Shown here piece by piece: positions 25,258 to 36,257 of a stretch of DNA of 64,000 bases. The notes under the pieces are model-generated. The model was not told the DNA's origin, searched no databases, and was given only the letters and a program-made list of their open reading frames with translations. The DNA comes from Symsagittifera roscoffensis. Lineage: Eukaryota; Xenacoelomorpha; Acoela; Convolutidae. The stretch covers positions 6,401,624-6,465,623 of the forward strand of contig NC_087071.1 of the NCBI RefSeq assembly GCF_963678635.1. Direction: 5' to 3'. Positions within the stretch are counted from its first letter, which is position 1, and every line of letters starts with the position of its first letter. The position numbers and the translations under genes were made by a program.

Positions 25258-25479
25258 CTAGATAAATTAGGACCTCCAAAAAAAATTGCTATAACTTCAG
25301 AAGTGGGAGACCAAAACTTAAAACTTAAGGGATATCTTTAATGAAATTAATGGATATACTTTAATGGTTATAGGCTTTCCAAATTCCAGGGGAAAATCTG
25401 ATACTTAGGGATGCGATGGTTTTATTCATTTAGTCCTTTTTTTATTATTGCTATTTAGATCGTAAATTGTAATCTGCAT

Positions 25480-27540
25480 TTGAACTCAATCCTCTTGCTA
25501 CTTGGAGTATGGCCCTCATCGGCAGTGAAGATCAACCATACCGCCGGAGCAGTGTTCATGGCGGAGACTCCCCTCATCCTTGCGAGCGCAATGGAAACTT
25601 CTTGGGTTTCGGTACCATTCCCCGTGGTCCCTGCGATTAATCGGACACTCCTCGATATAGCTTTCCAGGAACATCAGTATATGTTGGCGGATCGCTGGAA
25701 AGAATGAGATGGCAAGATCTGCGGTGACAACATCACTACGGAAGCATTTGTGAATCTAACCTACCTGGCATTCAAAGACATTGAGTACGAAATTAGTGAA
25801 ATAGAGGCCGTGCTCTACGAGATGAGGAAACGAGCTACGACCTTCGTCGACAAGCACGGAAGGAGCTCCACGAGAGCAAAAAGGTGGATCAAGCCAGCGC
25901 TGGGAAGAGTTGCAGCGGCCATAGTGTTAGCTCCGGTACTCAAGGAAGGGTTTTGTCGCTACTTCTCCTTCTTTGGTCTTCGTGACGGAGACTCGAACTT
26001 GGATGAGCTGGGCAACGAAGCTCCGTTCTTGGATGGGGCTGTCCGGACCGTCGTACTCGAGACTGGGGAGAGGTTGCATCTTTTGGGCCACTCTCTTTAC
26101 AAGACGCAGACCCAGCTGAAAATGATATCGCATGACTCGAATGCAAACTTCGAACTGTTCAGGGGATTATTGAGGCATGTTATAGGTGGTACTGACGACC
26201 AACGAAAGGAGAAAAGTGCGTGTAAGATGTATAACTGGAACTCCCTCTATGGACAAACATTGAAGTATTCCACAGTGATTGCGAAACACTCAGAGACTTT
26301 TGACACCATCAGAGCCGAACTGATAGCGTTCAAAATGGCAGTACACAATTACGGGTATATCTTGGACGATGCGTTGAGTTCCTTGACGCGAGGATATTTT
26401 CCCGCTACTCTTGTTCCCCCGGAAGTACTGACGAGTATCTTAGATGGAATTCAGTTGGATAAGATGCAAGAGGCAATACCCAGGAACGAACTGATGACGT
26501 ACTATGGATTCAAATTGGTGCAGTCTACGGTGATCACGGAAACGGGGATCAACGTTTTGATTAACCTCCCTGTACACCACACGATGGGCCTGCACGATGT
26601 CTATCGGACGACTCCTCTTCCCCAGCCGGCGAATGGGGGATCTACAGCGACTCAGTATAAGTTTGTAAATACACACTTGCTGGTGTCCGAGAGACGAGAC
26701 AACTTTGCAGAAGTATCTGGAGAAGTGATCTCAGCTCATTGCAGTGGAAGCAGCCGGTTGAAGCTTTGCTTCTGATCTTTCGCGATGTCTCGAAGTAGTG
26801 AATCATCTTGTCTAGCAAGTCTCTTCTTCGACTTGCCTATAAATGCGTTGAAGTTGTGCCCTCAGGAGGTGATTGTTCTGCCAGAAATCCCCACGGCTGT
26901 GTACCTGGACGACTCAACTTATTTGGTAATTTCACGGGACGATGATTATACGCTTTTCAACTACAGCAGAGGAGCTAAGGAGAGGGGTGAACCCATATCC
27001 GGTTGCAGAAGTTCCGTTCTACGACCCAGTTGCGATAGGAGGATCGAAACGCCACACGGTGCTTTGGTTCTAGTGCCAGACCCACGGACCTGCCAGTACG
27101 AGACTGGATTAACGGTGACGATCAGACAACACCCGTTGATCCGGACCTTGTTTGCGACTTTGGAGGAAGCTGAAGAGAACCTCCCAGGAGTCATGATACC
27201 AGAGATCTTACGAGAGCAGGCGAGGAGTGAGATGGTCGAAGCACTCCGACTCAATCTGACCAAGTTGCCAGAGAAGTCGGTGGACGAACAAGCCCTATCG
27301 GAGATTGCCAAGCCCTGTGCTGATGAAATTTTACGCAAACACACCCCTTTTCATTGGCAGATGATGCGCAGTGGACCTGTGCAACTGGGACTGGTGATCT
27401 GGCTGTTGGTCGCAGTCTTTTTAATATTAGGCTGCGTGTTCTGGCGTTGTTTTTCAAGAAGGGAGCGTTTACTGGGAATTAAGAGGCGTCGCCAACGAGG
27501 CGCGGACTTCGAGGACTCCTACTGTTGTGCCGCCACCTAG
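25480..27540 (+). pseudogene. env-like glycoprotein gene, two in-frame stops
   Basis: One reading frame interrupted by TGA at 25705-25707 and TGA at 26773-26775. The first part has a hydrophobic leader (SILLLLGVWPSSA), consistent with a signal peptide. The second part carries a basic cleavage site RAKR (residues 42-45 of the 25750-26775 frame) followed by a mostly apolar stretch, as expected for a fusion-peptide region. The third part ends with a 19-residue membrane segment (about residues 202-220 of the 26785-27540 frame) and a 31-residue Cys/Arg-rich tail. This plan resembles the F/Env-like proteins of insect errantiviruses and baculoviruses. That is family-level inference. No ATG opens the first part, so the original start or a splice join has been lost. 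Confidence 0.72.
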
Positions 27541-28462
27541 ATAAGACCCAACAGTTATACCCAGGGACCCTCCAGAGGTGATTCGTTCTCTGGTCAGATA
27601 TACCTACCCCCCAGAGTACCCGCTAGCTCATCATTCGATGAAGTGAACCTTACAAGGACGACAGAGGGAAGTTGGGCGTCGAGCACACCGCTGATGGGAC
27701 GAGGCTTTAACTATGTGCGAGGCAAGTGGAAGGGGGTTTCTGGACGTGGACCCCGGATCGGTACAAGCGCGCTGATGGACACCACTCTGTGAGGAGGGGA
27801 GGATGAGGCGACCAGGAGGGTGAGAACCAGTCCGACAAGTTGTGAGTCTAAAACATTTTATATATTCATGAACTCAATATAATGCTCATCGTATTCGGTG
27901 CTACTAAACTAGGGTGTGACCCCACCTCATGGATATCACTACTTCGTTTCAAACATTCATATCTATCTAAACGGATGAGGTTGGATCACACCGTGAGGAG
28001 TAACTTGATAGCAGTCATGTCCCCGAGTCAGCTCAGCTGACCCCTCATTCATGGTATAACCATACGTGCTTTTATTTGACGGGGATTGACTAGAGGTTTG
28101 CGAGCACACGAAACAATTTAGTAGGATGCGTTAGGCGACATTAAAGAGGTTGAGGGTCATTAAAGACTTAATCAGGTTAATTTAGCACAAGCTCAGGCTA
28201 ATTCATAGCATACAAGACTTTCGAGGCCAGGCTTGCAGGTTAACCGACGAACATGACAGATTACAATCTTAAGTAAAAGCAACCGATTGATTGACGGGCC
28301 GTTGTGTCGCCTCGATACGAACATCTGAACAGCTGAAGATAAAGGAAAAAGAGAACCACGAAGGCTGAAACCGTGCATTGTTACTATCAAAATTCAGTCT
28401 TTAAGGAACCGTCGAATTTTAATAATTTCTCTAAGTTAAAAAAGAAAAAAAAAGTCGCCAAA
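27541..28462 (+). other. Non-coding spacer between env and the accessory ORF
   Basis: No long open frame. The stretch is moderately GC-rich near 27541-27840 and AT-rich afterwards. It could contain a splice acceptor or subgenomic promoter for the downstream ORF, but nothing diagnostic is visible. Confidence 0.5.
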
Positions 28463-29074
28463 ATGACCATTGTCTGGAGATCCTTCATCCTCCGAGCCTT
28501 CTTCACCATCCTAGACTACCAGGAAGAAGATGAGTATATAACTCTTTCACTGAAGAGTGGTGCCTCCCTGCACCTATTGGCAGACACCGCCTCCTGGCAT
28601 GAGTTCCGGTTGTTTCTGCGGGGGCAGGGTGCCCCACGGCCTTTCCGACACTACCCTAGAGTCGAAGAGACGGTGCCGGATGTAAGCACAGCTCTCTGGA
28701 AGTTCATTCCGGGGGAGCCCGATCTGGAGAGTTGCTCAACTGCGGGCCACTTTCATGTACATGAGCCCGCCCGGGACCCGGCAACTGACACTTGCTCGAC
28801 CGAGGGTCAACCTCTTTCGGAGAAGTCTGAGCGGGAGAGATTTCTCAGTTGGGAGAGTGATGAGGACTCTGCAACCACCCACTCAATTTCACTCTCCGAC
28901 ATAGCAAGGGCTAGGAGGAGGCCCAGTGATAAGCCCAAAATTAGGGACCTCTTTGACGAAATCAGACATACCATTGGGGAGGAGGAATATCGGGCGCTCC
29001 AGGCCCAATGGGGAGAGAGGAATTGGTCAGACGAATATGACGAATCCTCAACCGATTCGGGGGCCGAAAAATAG
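28463..29074 (+). CDS. Accessory ORF before the 3' LTR, 203 residues, unknown function
   Basis: The ATG at 28463 has a strong context (GTCGCCAAAATGA, A at -3) and opens 203 intact codons ending in TAG. The frame also extends upstream to 28373 from a GTG, but the Lys-rich run there (from the poly-A stretch) looks non-coding. The product starts with a compact hydrophobic/aromatic N-terminus (MTIVWRSFILRAFFTILDY), then a middle segment with two CST motifs (SCSTAGHFHVHEP and TCSTEGQPLSE). It ends in an acidic C-terminus rich in Ser, Glu and Asp. No signal peptide or membrane segment is convincing. It lies where retroviruses and errantiviruses place accessory genes. I recognise no family. It is the only gene of this element without a stop or frame change. 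Confidence 0.62.
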   Translation: MTIVWRSFILRAFFTILDYQEEDEYITLSLKSGASLHLLADTASWHEFRLFLRGQGAPRPFRHYPRVEETVPDVSTALWKFIPGEPDLESCSTAGHFHVHEPARDPATDTCSTEGQPLSEKSERERFLSWESDEDSATTHSISLSDIARARRRPSDKPKIRDLFDEIRHTIGEEEYRALQAQWGERNWSDEYDESSTDSGAEK

Positions 29075-29224
29075 GAGAGGAGAGTTTATAAACTCTCGCT
29101 AATAACCAAGGAATTTATAAAGGAAGGAACTGATTAAATTTATAGCTTAAACTTAAACTTAACTATAGCTTACACCTAAATAAAGTATAGATTGTATATA
29201 GTCAGTAATTTAATAATTAGTGGT

Positions 29225-29286
29225 AAAAAAAGGGGGAGAGAAAAACCTAACATTATTCGGGAGAATAATAGACTAGAAGGGAAGAC
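29225..29286 (+). promoter_or_regulatory. Polypurine tract region
   Basis: A purine run (AAAAAAAGGGGGAGAGAAAAA with one interruption, about 29225-29245) and a second short run AGAAGGGAAGA ending one base before the 3' LTR. The latter position fits the plus-strand primer. Confidence 0.55.
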
Positions 29287-30616
29287 TGTAGAATTGGTAA
29301 TTCTAGCAAATTTTCGACTTAGCGTATTTTCTGCTTGGGTATCATTACCTTGGTTTAAGTTTAGGTATTTCATTTCTCGTTATGAGGTCTAAATAGCTTA
29401 ATCGCATGGCTATTAGCTAAGGGTAAACAAAGTAGAAAGATTGAGAAGTGGACTTAAAGCTAAATAAAGTAGTAGAAATAAAATCGAAGAAAAATGCACT
29501 TTTACCCGGACATTTTCCCCCTCTAACTCTGGCTGGGATTAAAAAAATGGAAAACGGTTTATATCTGTAGGTAGCTAATTGCTATGGTATTGTACATGCT
29601 CGGAATTATGTGCCTAGGGTAAATTGGGTCATGGGGGTACTACCGAGTATAAAAACAAAACTTATCCCCGACAGTGTATTTTATCCTTACATGATATTGA
29701 AAATATTAGTAAATTTGGTTCAAAATCGGGTTATGATTAGTTTATTGGGATCGTACGACTTTGTTGCTTGGGTCAAGATTTGACAGCGAAGTCAGTTGGT
29801 ATTTAAGTAAGTAGCGTAGGGGCGGATTTAACTGATAAGAATCATACGACTTCGGGTACTTACCCGATTTACGATACCGACCGCAGGGGGATGTATTTAC
29901 GAAACGTGAACAAGTCGATAAAAACCCCGGACTTGGAACCCGTCAGCTTTGACAGAGGGAGTAGGTAAAAGATAAAAAACCATAGGGGGCGGTTGCGCTT
30001 AAGGGGATGACAACACCGATATGAAGTGGCGTGACTTTAACAAAAACGGAGCGCAAATAAAGATAAGAAGTGGAGGTTCGAGAGCGGATTTTGAATAGAG
30101 AACAAGTTAACGAACGTAAGATTCAGTAGGTCCCAGTTGTGGTCGCTATCTGAACTCATCAGTAAATTGTTTCACAGCGAGTGAAGTAAGAACGCAAGTC
30201 GAAGTGCCTTGTGGAATATTAGTTAGAGTAGAAGCTAGCAAAAGTCAGAGAGCTTAGTCGACGCGTGTACTGACCGAGTACGCAGAAGAAATTGTTAGGG
30301 TGTACAGATCGCAAACCATTCTGTTGTATATTAATAAATTATACTCTGGCCGAACTAGTAGGCCCTTTGTACTCGGAATTATATATATTGAATTCATTTG
30401 CAAAAAAAAGCAATTCGTTGTACGCGACTTCAAGCGAGATATAGCGAGCAAGAGCATCACTGACCAAGGGGGAGCAATAGAATACAGTAGAGGACAACTC
30501 ACCACTTACATAACCTTTCCGGGATTGTCGTTAATACCGAGCCTTAGTGCCCCCTGCTTTAGCACGGTAAAAGGGATAGCTTCGCAAGACCGTGTGTGGA
30601 AATCCTAAAGAAGACA
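29287..30616 (+). repeat. 3' LTR of the env-bearing Ty3-type element
   Basis: 1330 bp, collinear with 18540-19868, starting TGTAGAATTGG and ending GAAGACA, followed by the target duplication GTTTG at 30617-30621. The TATA-like motif of the 5' copy is TATAAAAA here. Confidence 0.93.
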
Positions 30617-30621
30617 GTTTG

Positions 30622-32903
30622 CAGTACCCCTGTTTATTGCAATACCCCTGTTATCTTGCAGTAAACCTGATAATTTTGCCAGTACCCCAATTGAGTAACT
30701 CAAAAGTCGTACATCTTACTCCTGTTATCTTCAGTAATCATGTTAGCTTCATCACACCAGCAGCAGAATAGCAACGGAAGTTAACTTCAAAAACATTCCT
30801 GAATAACTTCTAATTCCAGTAAATTAGAAAAATTCTCAAAAATCCTTAAAATCATTTCTTCCAAGACCTTTTAAGTTCATCTTCAGCGCCCAGAAGAGGC
30901 AGCTTTCAACACACAGGTCTAATAAATATGCAAAACCAGAAACCCAGAGGTCAACGCAGAGGCACAGGCGATCTCAATCCTGAAAGAGTAAAATTAATCT
31001 CGATAATGAGCCGCCATAAATTAACCTTCGAGTGACAATTTGATGAAAAATTCTCTTTGAAGCAATTTAAAATTAAATAGATAATCATTGAAGGAATCGA
31101 AGGTAAATTACGAACAGTTTCGCACTCTTGTGCATCATCAGGTTAAATGAACTAAACCTTTTAAAAATTGATTATCGATCATAAAATTATCGATTTGGCA
31201 TTTAGCTCAACATTTGGCTATACGAAAAAATAAATGTCAACCAATCACGACTCTAGAAATTTGAACTTCCTGATCAAGACATAAGGTTCAGCTTAAAATT
31301 CTGAGAGATTCTTATAAATATAACCTTTTATCGATTTCGAATTTACTTTTGTGGTACATTGTTCTTAGAAGTGTATTTGATATTATATGCAAATCAACAA
31401 AACTTTCTTCATGACTGCTGAATATCTCTCTGTTGCTTTTGAAATTTAATTTTCATGATTTTTCTGTAGAAATTTTCTACATTTAAGATCATTCTCCTTT
31501 TCTGCATAATACATGTTTTCGCTATTGTACTCACTTTGCAAGAAAATTTAGTCAGAACTGGGGTTTTTAGGAGGAAAATGGTATCAATTGAACAAACAAT
31601 TTGCTGGCAGAGATCAAATTAGAACTGATATCGTCTGATTATTACAATGTAATTTCGAAATATCTTCCTTAAGGTTCCCTTGTTCAGTTGCTACAGTAAC
31701 TAATTTAAGCCACTTTTGAGAAAAATACAAAGTTTGAGATCATTAACTATACCTTTTCGTGCAAAGTAATTAAAATATCGCTTCCAGGTGAGAAAGATTT
31801 GGGGATAGTTAAAGCATTCAAAGCACATTAAGAATATAAAGGTGTATTTTAACATTGAGTTTTTGAAACAAATTATGAGCACCCTATGGATGATAATCTG
31901 AAAACCTAGCTCATATCATGTGCGACAACTAAAATTTCTGAAAGAGCGCGTCTCGAAAAAATCGATTGAGCGAAGTAAATAAAGGTGCAAACTTGAACAA
32001 TTGTATATTTTTGCGAAGTTAAGTTAACAAAAATTTTTATAGTTCTACCTAACTTCTAATTGAAAAAAAGCTAACCAGAACAAAATCTGTACTGTGTGTC
32101 CAATTGAAACTTTTCATGCTAAAAGTCAAATAATCAATATTTGGTTCTGCTAAAGTATTAGTTTGCTTAGAAGTTTTCAGCAAGCTTCACATTGTTTTCT
32201 CTAAAAATTTTTCCAGATCAAATTTTTCTTGGTTTCTATCCAAAATAAGGAAATTTAGATCTAGAAAGCAAGTTTTATATTTTTGCTTCATGTATCATCT
32301 TCCAAAGATGTCGGATTGGGTTTACATTACAAGAATTATCCTTTAAAGGTCTAATTTTTTATATAAATTTACCTAATGTATCAAATACTAACAAATTTTT
32401 CTAGTGTATTACGCATAAATACACATCTTTGAGACGTTTTATGTCGGACTTTTTTCTCAAGATAAACTTTCTAAACTAAACTTTAGTGAGGCTATTTCAA
32501 AACTCCTAATGAATAAAAATGAGTTTCTATCTCAATTTAGTTTTTTCTAAGTTTTGGCTTCTTCTACTAGCTTCCAACTTAATCAAATTTGAAAAAAAAA
32601 TTTGTTGAATTTTGAGTTTTAGTTAGAAAAAGGTATTGTTTCAACGAACGTTCAATAATCCGAAGCAGAAATAATACCATGAATCTTTCGCTAAAAGCAC
32701 CTACATTTTTTCATCTTTTCCAAGTCAACTAGAAATTTCTTTTCTGAAATCATAAAAAAAAACAGTAGAAAACCATAATTCTTAATAAATCAAACCGCAT
32801 TATCTGTTTAAAAACGCCCTACTCTATGATCATTTTTACAAGCACTAATCAAGGAAAATTTGAAAGTGGTAACCACGCAATACCTTTTAAATAGTCTAAG
32901 TTT
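30622..32903. other. AT-rich region, no gene seen
   Basis: The first 140 bp continue the degenerate TTTGCAGTACYCCTGTTATC array that the LTR element interrupted. The rest is AT-rich with short open frames only and no motif I can assign. Confidence 0.5.
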
Positions 32904-33470
32904 TATAAATATCCAAGATTTTACAATTTTTTTTTAACAAATACTTAACCACTCATTAGCGTATGTTATGACTTTTTACTACAAATTTATTGCAACAAAG
33001 TCTGTGCACAGTTGCAACCAATGGAGATTTTACTGTTGATTAAAGATTTTCGGATCGATTTCCATGGAAAAATTCAGGACAATTTTGAACTGGTTTTTTG
33101 CTGTCCTTATCATCAATCAGAACCATTGAATAAAAATTAAATGATAGTTTAGGTATTGTGTAAAAATACTGTATAATTTTCACTAGAACTTTTAAATTTT
33201 TTACAATTGTATAGACTTTTCAGTTTCAAAAAAAATTAATTTTCATAGTAATTTTTATGTTTTTAATACAAAAATTTAATTGTTTCGTTTCTTGAAGTTT
33301 CCTTGGAGACTGCTGAGCAAATAATTTAACATTATATTGACAATGTTTCTTCTTGAAGTGATTAGTGAGTTCATCGCTGCTATAAGTAGAAAAATTACAG
33401 TTCGAACACTTCAAAACACCACAGGTTTACCCACATCTTGACGCATCTTTGCGTGTGTATTCTCTGCCAC
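32904..33470. repeat. Direct repeat copy 1 flanking an LTR fragment
   Basis: 567 bp, largely identical to 33662-34224 with scattered changes. Read on the minus strand it contains the second zinc finger of the zinc-finger gene start. It ends TTCTCTGCCAC, exactly where the LTR fragment begins. Confidence 0.85.
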
Positions 33471-33661
33471 ATGGTGTACAGATCGCAAACCATTCTGTTG
33501 TATATTAATAAATTATACCCTGGCCGAACTAGTAGGCCCTTTGTATTCGGACTGATATATATTGAATTCATTTGCAAAAAAAAGGAATTCGTTGTACGCG
33601 ACTTCAAGCGAGATATAGCAAGCAAGAGCATCACTGACCAAGGGGGAGCAATAGAATACAG
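33471..33661 (+). mobile_element. Trapped LTR fragment
   Basis: About 188 bp match positions 19551-19738 of the 5' LTR, including its AATAAA poly(A) signal region, with only a few changes. No PBS, TG start or CA end is included, so this is neither a solo LTR nor a complete insertion. It sits exactly between the two 565-bp direct repeats. Confidence 0.85.
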
Positions 33662-34224
33662 TATAAATATCCAAGATTTTACAATTTTTAAACAAATACT
33701 TAACCACTCATTAGCGTATGTTATGACTTTTTACTACAAATTTATTGCAACAAAGTCTGTGCACGGTTGCAACCAATGGAGATTTTACTGTTGATTAAAG
33801 ATTTTCGGATCGATTTCCATGGAAAATTTCAGGACAATTTTGAACTGGTTTTTTGCTGTCCTTATCATCAATCAAAACCTTTGAATAAAAATTAAATGAT
33901 AGTTTAGGTATTGTGTAAAAATACTGTATAATTTTCACTAGAATTTTAAAATTTTTTACAATTGTATAGACTTTTCAGTTTCAGTAAAAATTAATTTTCA
34001 TAGTAATTTTTATGTTTTTATAACAAAAAATTAATTGTATTTTTTCTTGAAGTTTCCTTTGAGACTGCTGAGCAAATAATTTAAATTATGTTGACAATGT
34101 TTCTTCTTGAAGTGATTAGTGAGTTCATCGCTGCTATAAGTATAAAAGTTACAGTTCGAACACTTCAAAACACCACAGGTTTAACCACATCTTGACGCAT
34201 CTTTGCGTGTGTATTCTCTGCCAC
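33662..34224. repeat. Direct repeat copy 2 flanking an LTR fragment
   Basis: 563 bp, the second copy of the 32904-33470 repeat. On the minus strand this copy is joined to the upstream start of the zinc-finger gene, so it is probably the original and the other copy the duplicate. Confidence 0.85.
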
Positions 34225-34267
34225 CTTCAAGACATGCAACCCTTTCGTTTCTATCCAGTGACGGCAT
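33819..34267 (-). pseudogene. N-terminal zinc-finger part of a DNA-polymerase-B-type mobile gene
   Basis: The minus-strand ATG at 34267 begins MPSLDRNERVACLEGGREYT, closely matching the start of the plus-strand gene at 40033 (MPALNRSEKVKCEKCGDEYR). A TAA interrupts the frame after about 28 codons. It then continues in the same frame to a second finger with two Cys and two His (CSNC, then H and H 16 and 21 residues after the first Cys's partner). The downstream part is duplicated and cut by the LTR fragment. No polymerase domain is found further left, so this is a truncated copy. In the plus-strand gene the same fingers precede the polymerase. Confidence 0.65.
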
Positions 34268-35757
34268 CTCAATAAGTAAAAAAAATGGGAGATTTAGAAT
34301 GTCCCAAATTTTTAGATGAAAAGAGTTGAAAAGCCTCAAAATGAATGAAAGTAAAAAAAAAGAAACAGCTTTTTTTTAACCAATTGTTTTTAACGTGAAA
34401 GAAAATCAGAATGGATAACATCCTATTTGACCAAGTTGAAAAAAATTATTCAATCTAAGCACGGAGTTTCAAAATTGTCAACCAATCAGAATCGATCTTT
34501 TTTTATAAAAAAATTTGTATTTTTTGTTGATATCAACTAATCAGAATCGAGCGTTGCTTCACAGGTAAAAATTGCGATAGGAACCAATCAAATTGAAATA
34601 TTTTATAATTTTTTAGATCAGAATAAATCTTCCCAATCAGTCAATTTTATTGATTATTTCTTGCATAACTAACATACACATTCGACACCAAATGGAGATA
34701 AACTATATTTTTTGTCTGGATTATATTATTTTTGGGTACTCAATTCAAACTTTAAAATTTCGGTAAACATTTTATTGATTTGTTCTATTTCTAACCAGTG
34801 AAAAAAAAATTATCGGAAGTACTTTTTTATTGTTTTCTTCTTTCAGTATATTGTAGTATAAAAAACCGCAAGTCTTTTAAAATTGGAAAATCGATTAAAA
34901 GATATTCTGACAAATCTAGACTTTGTATTTGTATCAAATTCAAAACAGTAATCGAAATAATGTTCCTTATCTTCAATTTTTTTTCATAGGCTCTTTCATT
35001 GTTTTTTTTACTGATCGACCACTCAATCTGAGTTAATTTTTCTAAATAAAATCATTGTTGATAAATCTGGCAGCACTTTTTTTTAGTACAATCTAAAACA
35101 ACTAAAAACTAATACAATCTCCATCAACTTCTAATAAATCTAAAACAAGTATAAACTAATACAATCTTCATTAACTTTTCTGCCCAGCACTCTTGGAGAT
35201 TTTTGTAGTAGTTCAATTTTAAAATCTGATTATTGTCCATTTCAGACATTGAAAACGCGTTTGATAGAAACATATTTCTTACCGAAACAAACAAAAAAAC
35301 TTGAAACAATTCGAATTGTTGCATCGTTTTTATTTTATTTTGTAATCACCATAAATGTCTTTTTTTCCCTCTTTTTTAGAGTCTAATTTTTGTTGTGTGT
35401 AGCCAACCAAAACCTCAAACTGTGGCAAAAAAATGCAAACAATCAAAGAAAAACACAAATTCGAAAAAAAATTGTTAAGGTTTTCAACTACGTTTTTTTT
35501 GTAATTTTGTTCAATTACAACAACCTTTACTTAAACTTAGATAAAACAATAATTTCAAAAGTTTTTTGCAATTTCTTAAGCAAAAACTAGAAAATTAACT
35601 GATAATTGCTTATTGTTTTCTGTCAATTTCGATTCAATTGTTTGTTTTGCCAGACTTTTCCTCAGATATCCCAGCTCGAAAAGTACACTTCAGTGCGAAA
35701 AAGCAGTTTTGAACCAATAACATGTCAATTAACAAAGATGCAAAACATCACAAAGCA
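34268..35757. other. AT-rich spacer with clustered CCAAT-type motifs
   Basis: No gene. CCAAT-type motifs occur near 34482 (ACCAATCAGAATCGAT), 34534 (variant ACTAATCAGAATCGAG), 34583 and 34633, upstream of the minus-strand zinc-finger start. Very similar motifs lie upstream of the plus-strand polymerase gene (38717 and 39434-39660). Confidence 0.5.
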
Positions 35758-36257
35758 CTACTGAGGCTTACAATTATCAACAAACATGGAGTCTCCTAAA
35801 ATTTGGGACACTTCTTTGAATTCGTTCAAAGTAGAGTTGACGTAAGCAACTTGTTTCATTGCTTCATTCTCTTTTGCATTGAAGAGTCGAATCTGAATGT
35901 AGGGAGGTTCGTTAACATTGTACTTCTTGATTTTAGCACACATTCTCCTCATGGTGTATGTGGCTTTTTCGTATACTCTATTACAGGTGTCGAGCTCCTG
36001 GCCCATAATTGAATCTTTACCAGAGTTGGCTTCATATATAGGTACGCGTCCAAGGTTTTCAGCATCGTGAAGAACAGTTTTCCGGATTGCCGATATTGCT
36101 TTTCATTCTTTTTCACTAAAATAGACTTGTTGAGACTTTTCAAATTGTCCCAAATCATTTATTTTCCAAAGATGAAAGCCTGGTTCAAATGTTTATTTAC
36201 CCTTGTAAGATTTTTGGAACCAAACAGATCACCCAATTTTTTTCGGATTTTTTGAAA
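35758..36257 (-). pseudogene. Decayed small gene on the minus strand, unknown product
   Basis: Protein-like translation runs from about 36257 through a TAA just before 36158. It continues in the same frame to about 36110, then shifts frame and is open to a stop at 35758. The last part includes MGQELDTCNRVYEKATYT, a Lys-rich helix and SQILGDSMFVDNC at the end. One stop and one frame change are the only visible breaks. The composition is mixed and fold-like rather than A/T-biased. I do not recognise the family. It lies between two zinc-finger/polymerase gene starts and may belong to the same element. Confidence 0.45.

Larger units (their letters stand above)
18540..30616 (+). mobile_element. 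Ty3-type LTR retrotransposon with env-like gene and extra 3' ORF
   Basis: Twelve kilobases bounded by direct LTRs that start TG and end CA, flanked by the 5-bp duplication GTTTG (18535-18539 and 30617-30621). Order: 5' LTR, PBS, gag with a CCHC knuckle, aspartic protease, reverse transcriptase, RNase H, integrase, polyprotein tail, env-like gene, an unassigned ORF, 3' LTR. Protease-RT-RNaseH-integrase is the Ty3 order. The LTRs are about 95-96% identical by eye, so the insertion is not very recent. Gag, pol and env all carry stops or frame changes, so this copy cannot be autonomous. Confidence 0.92.
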
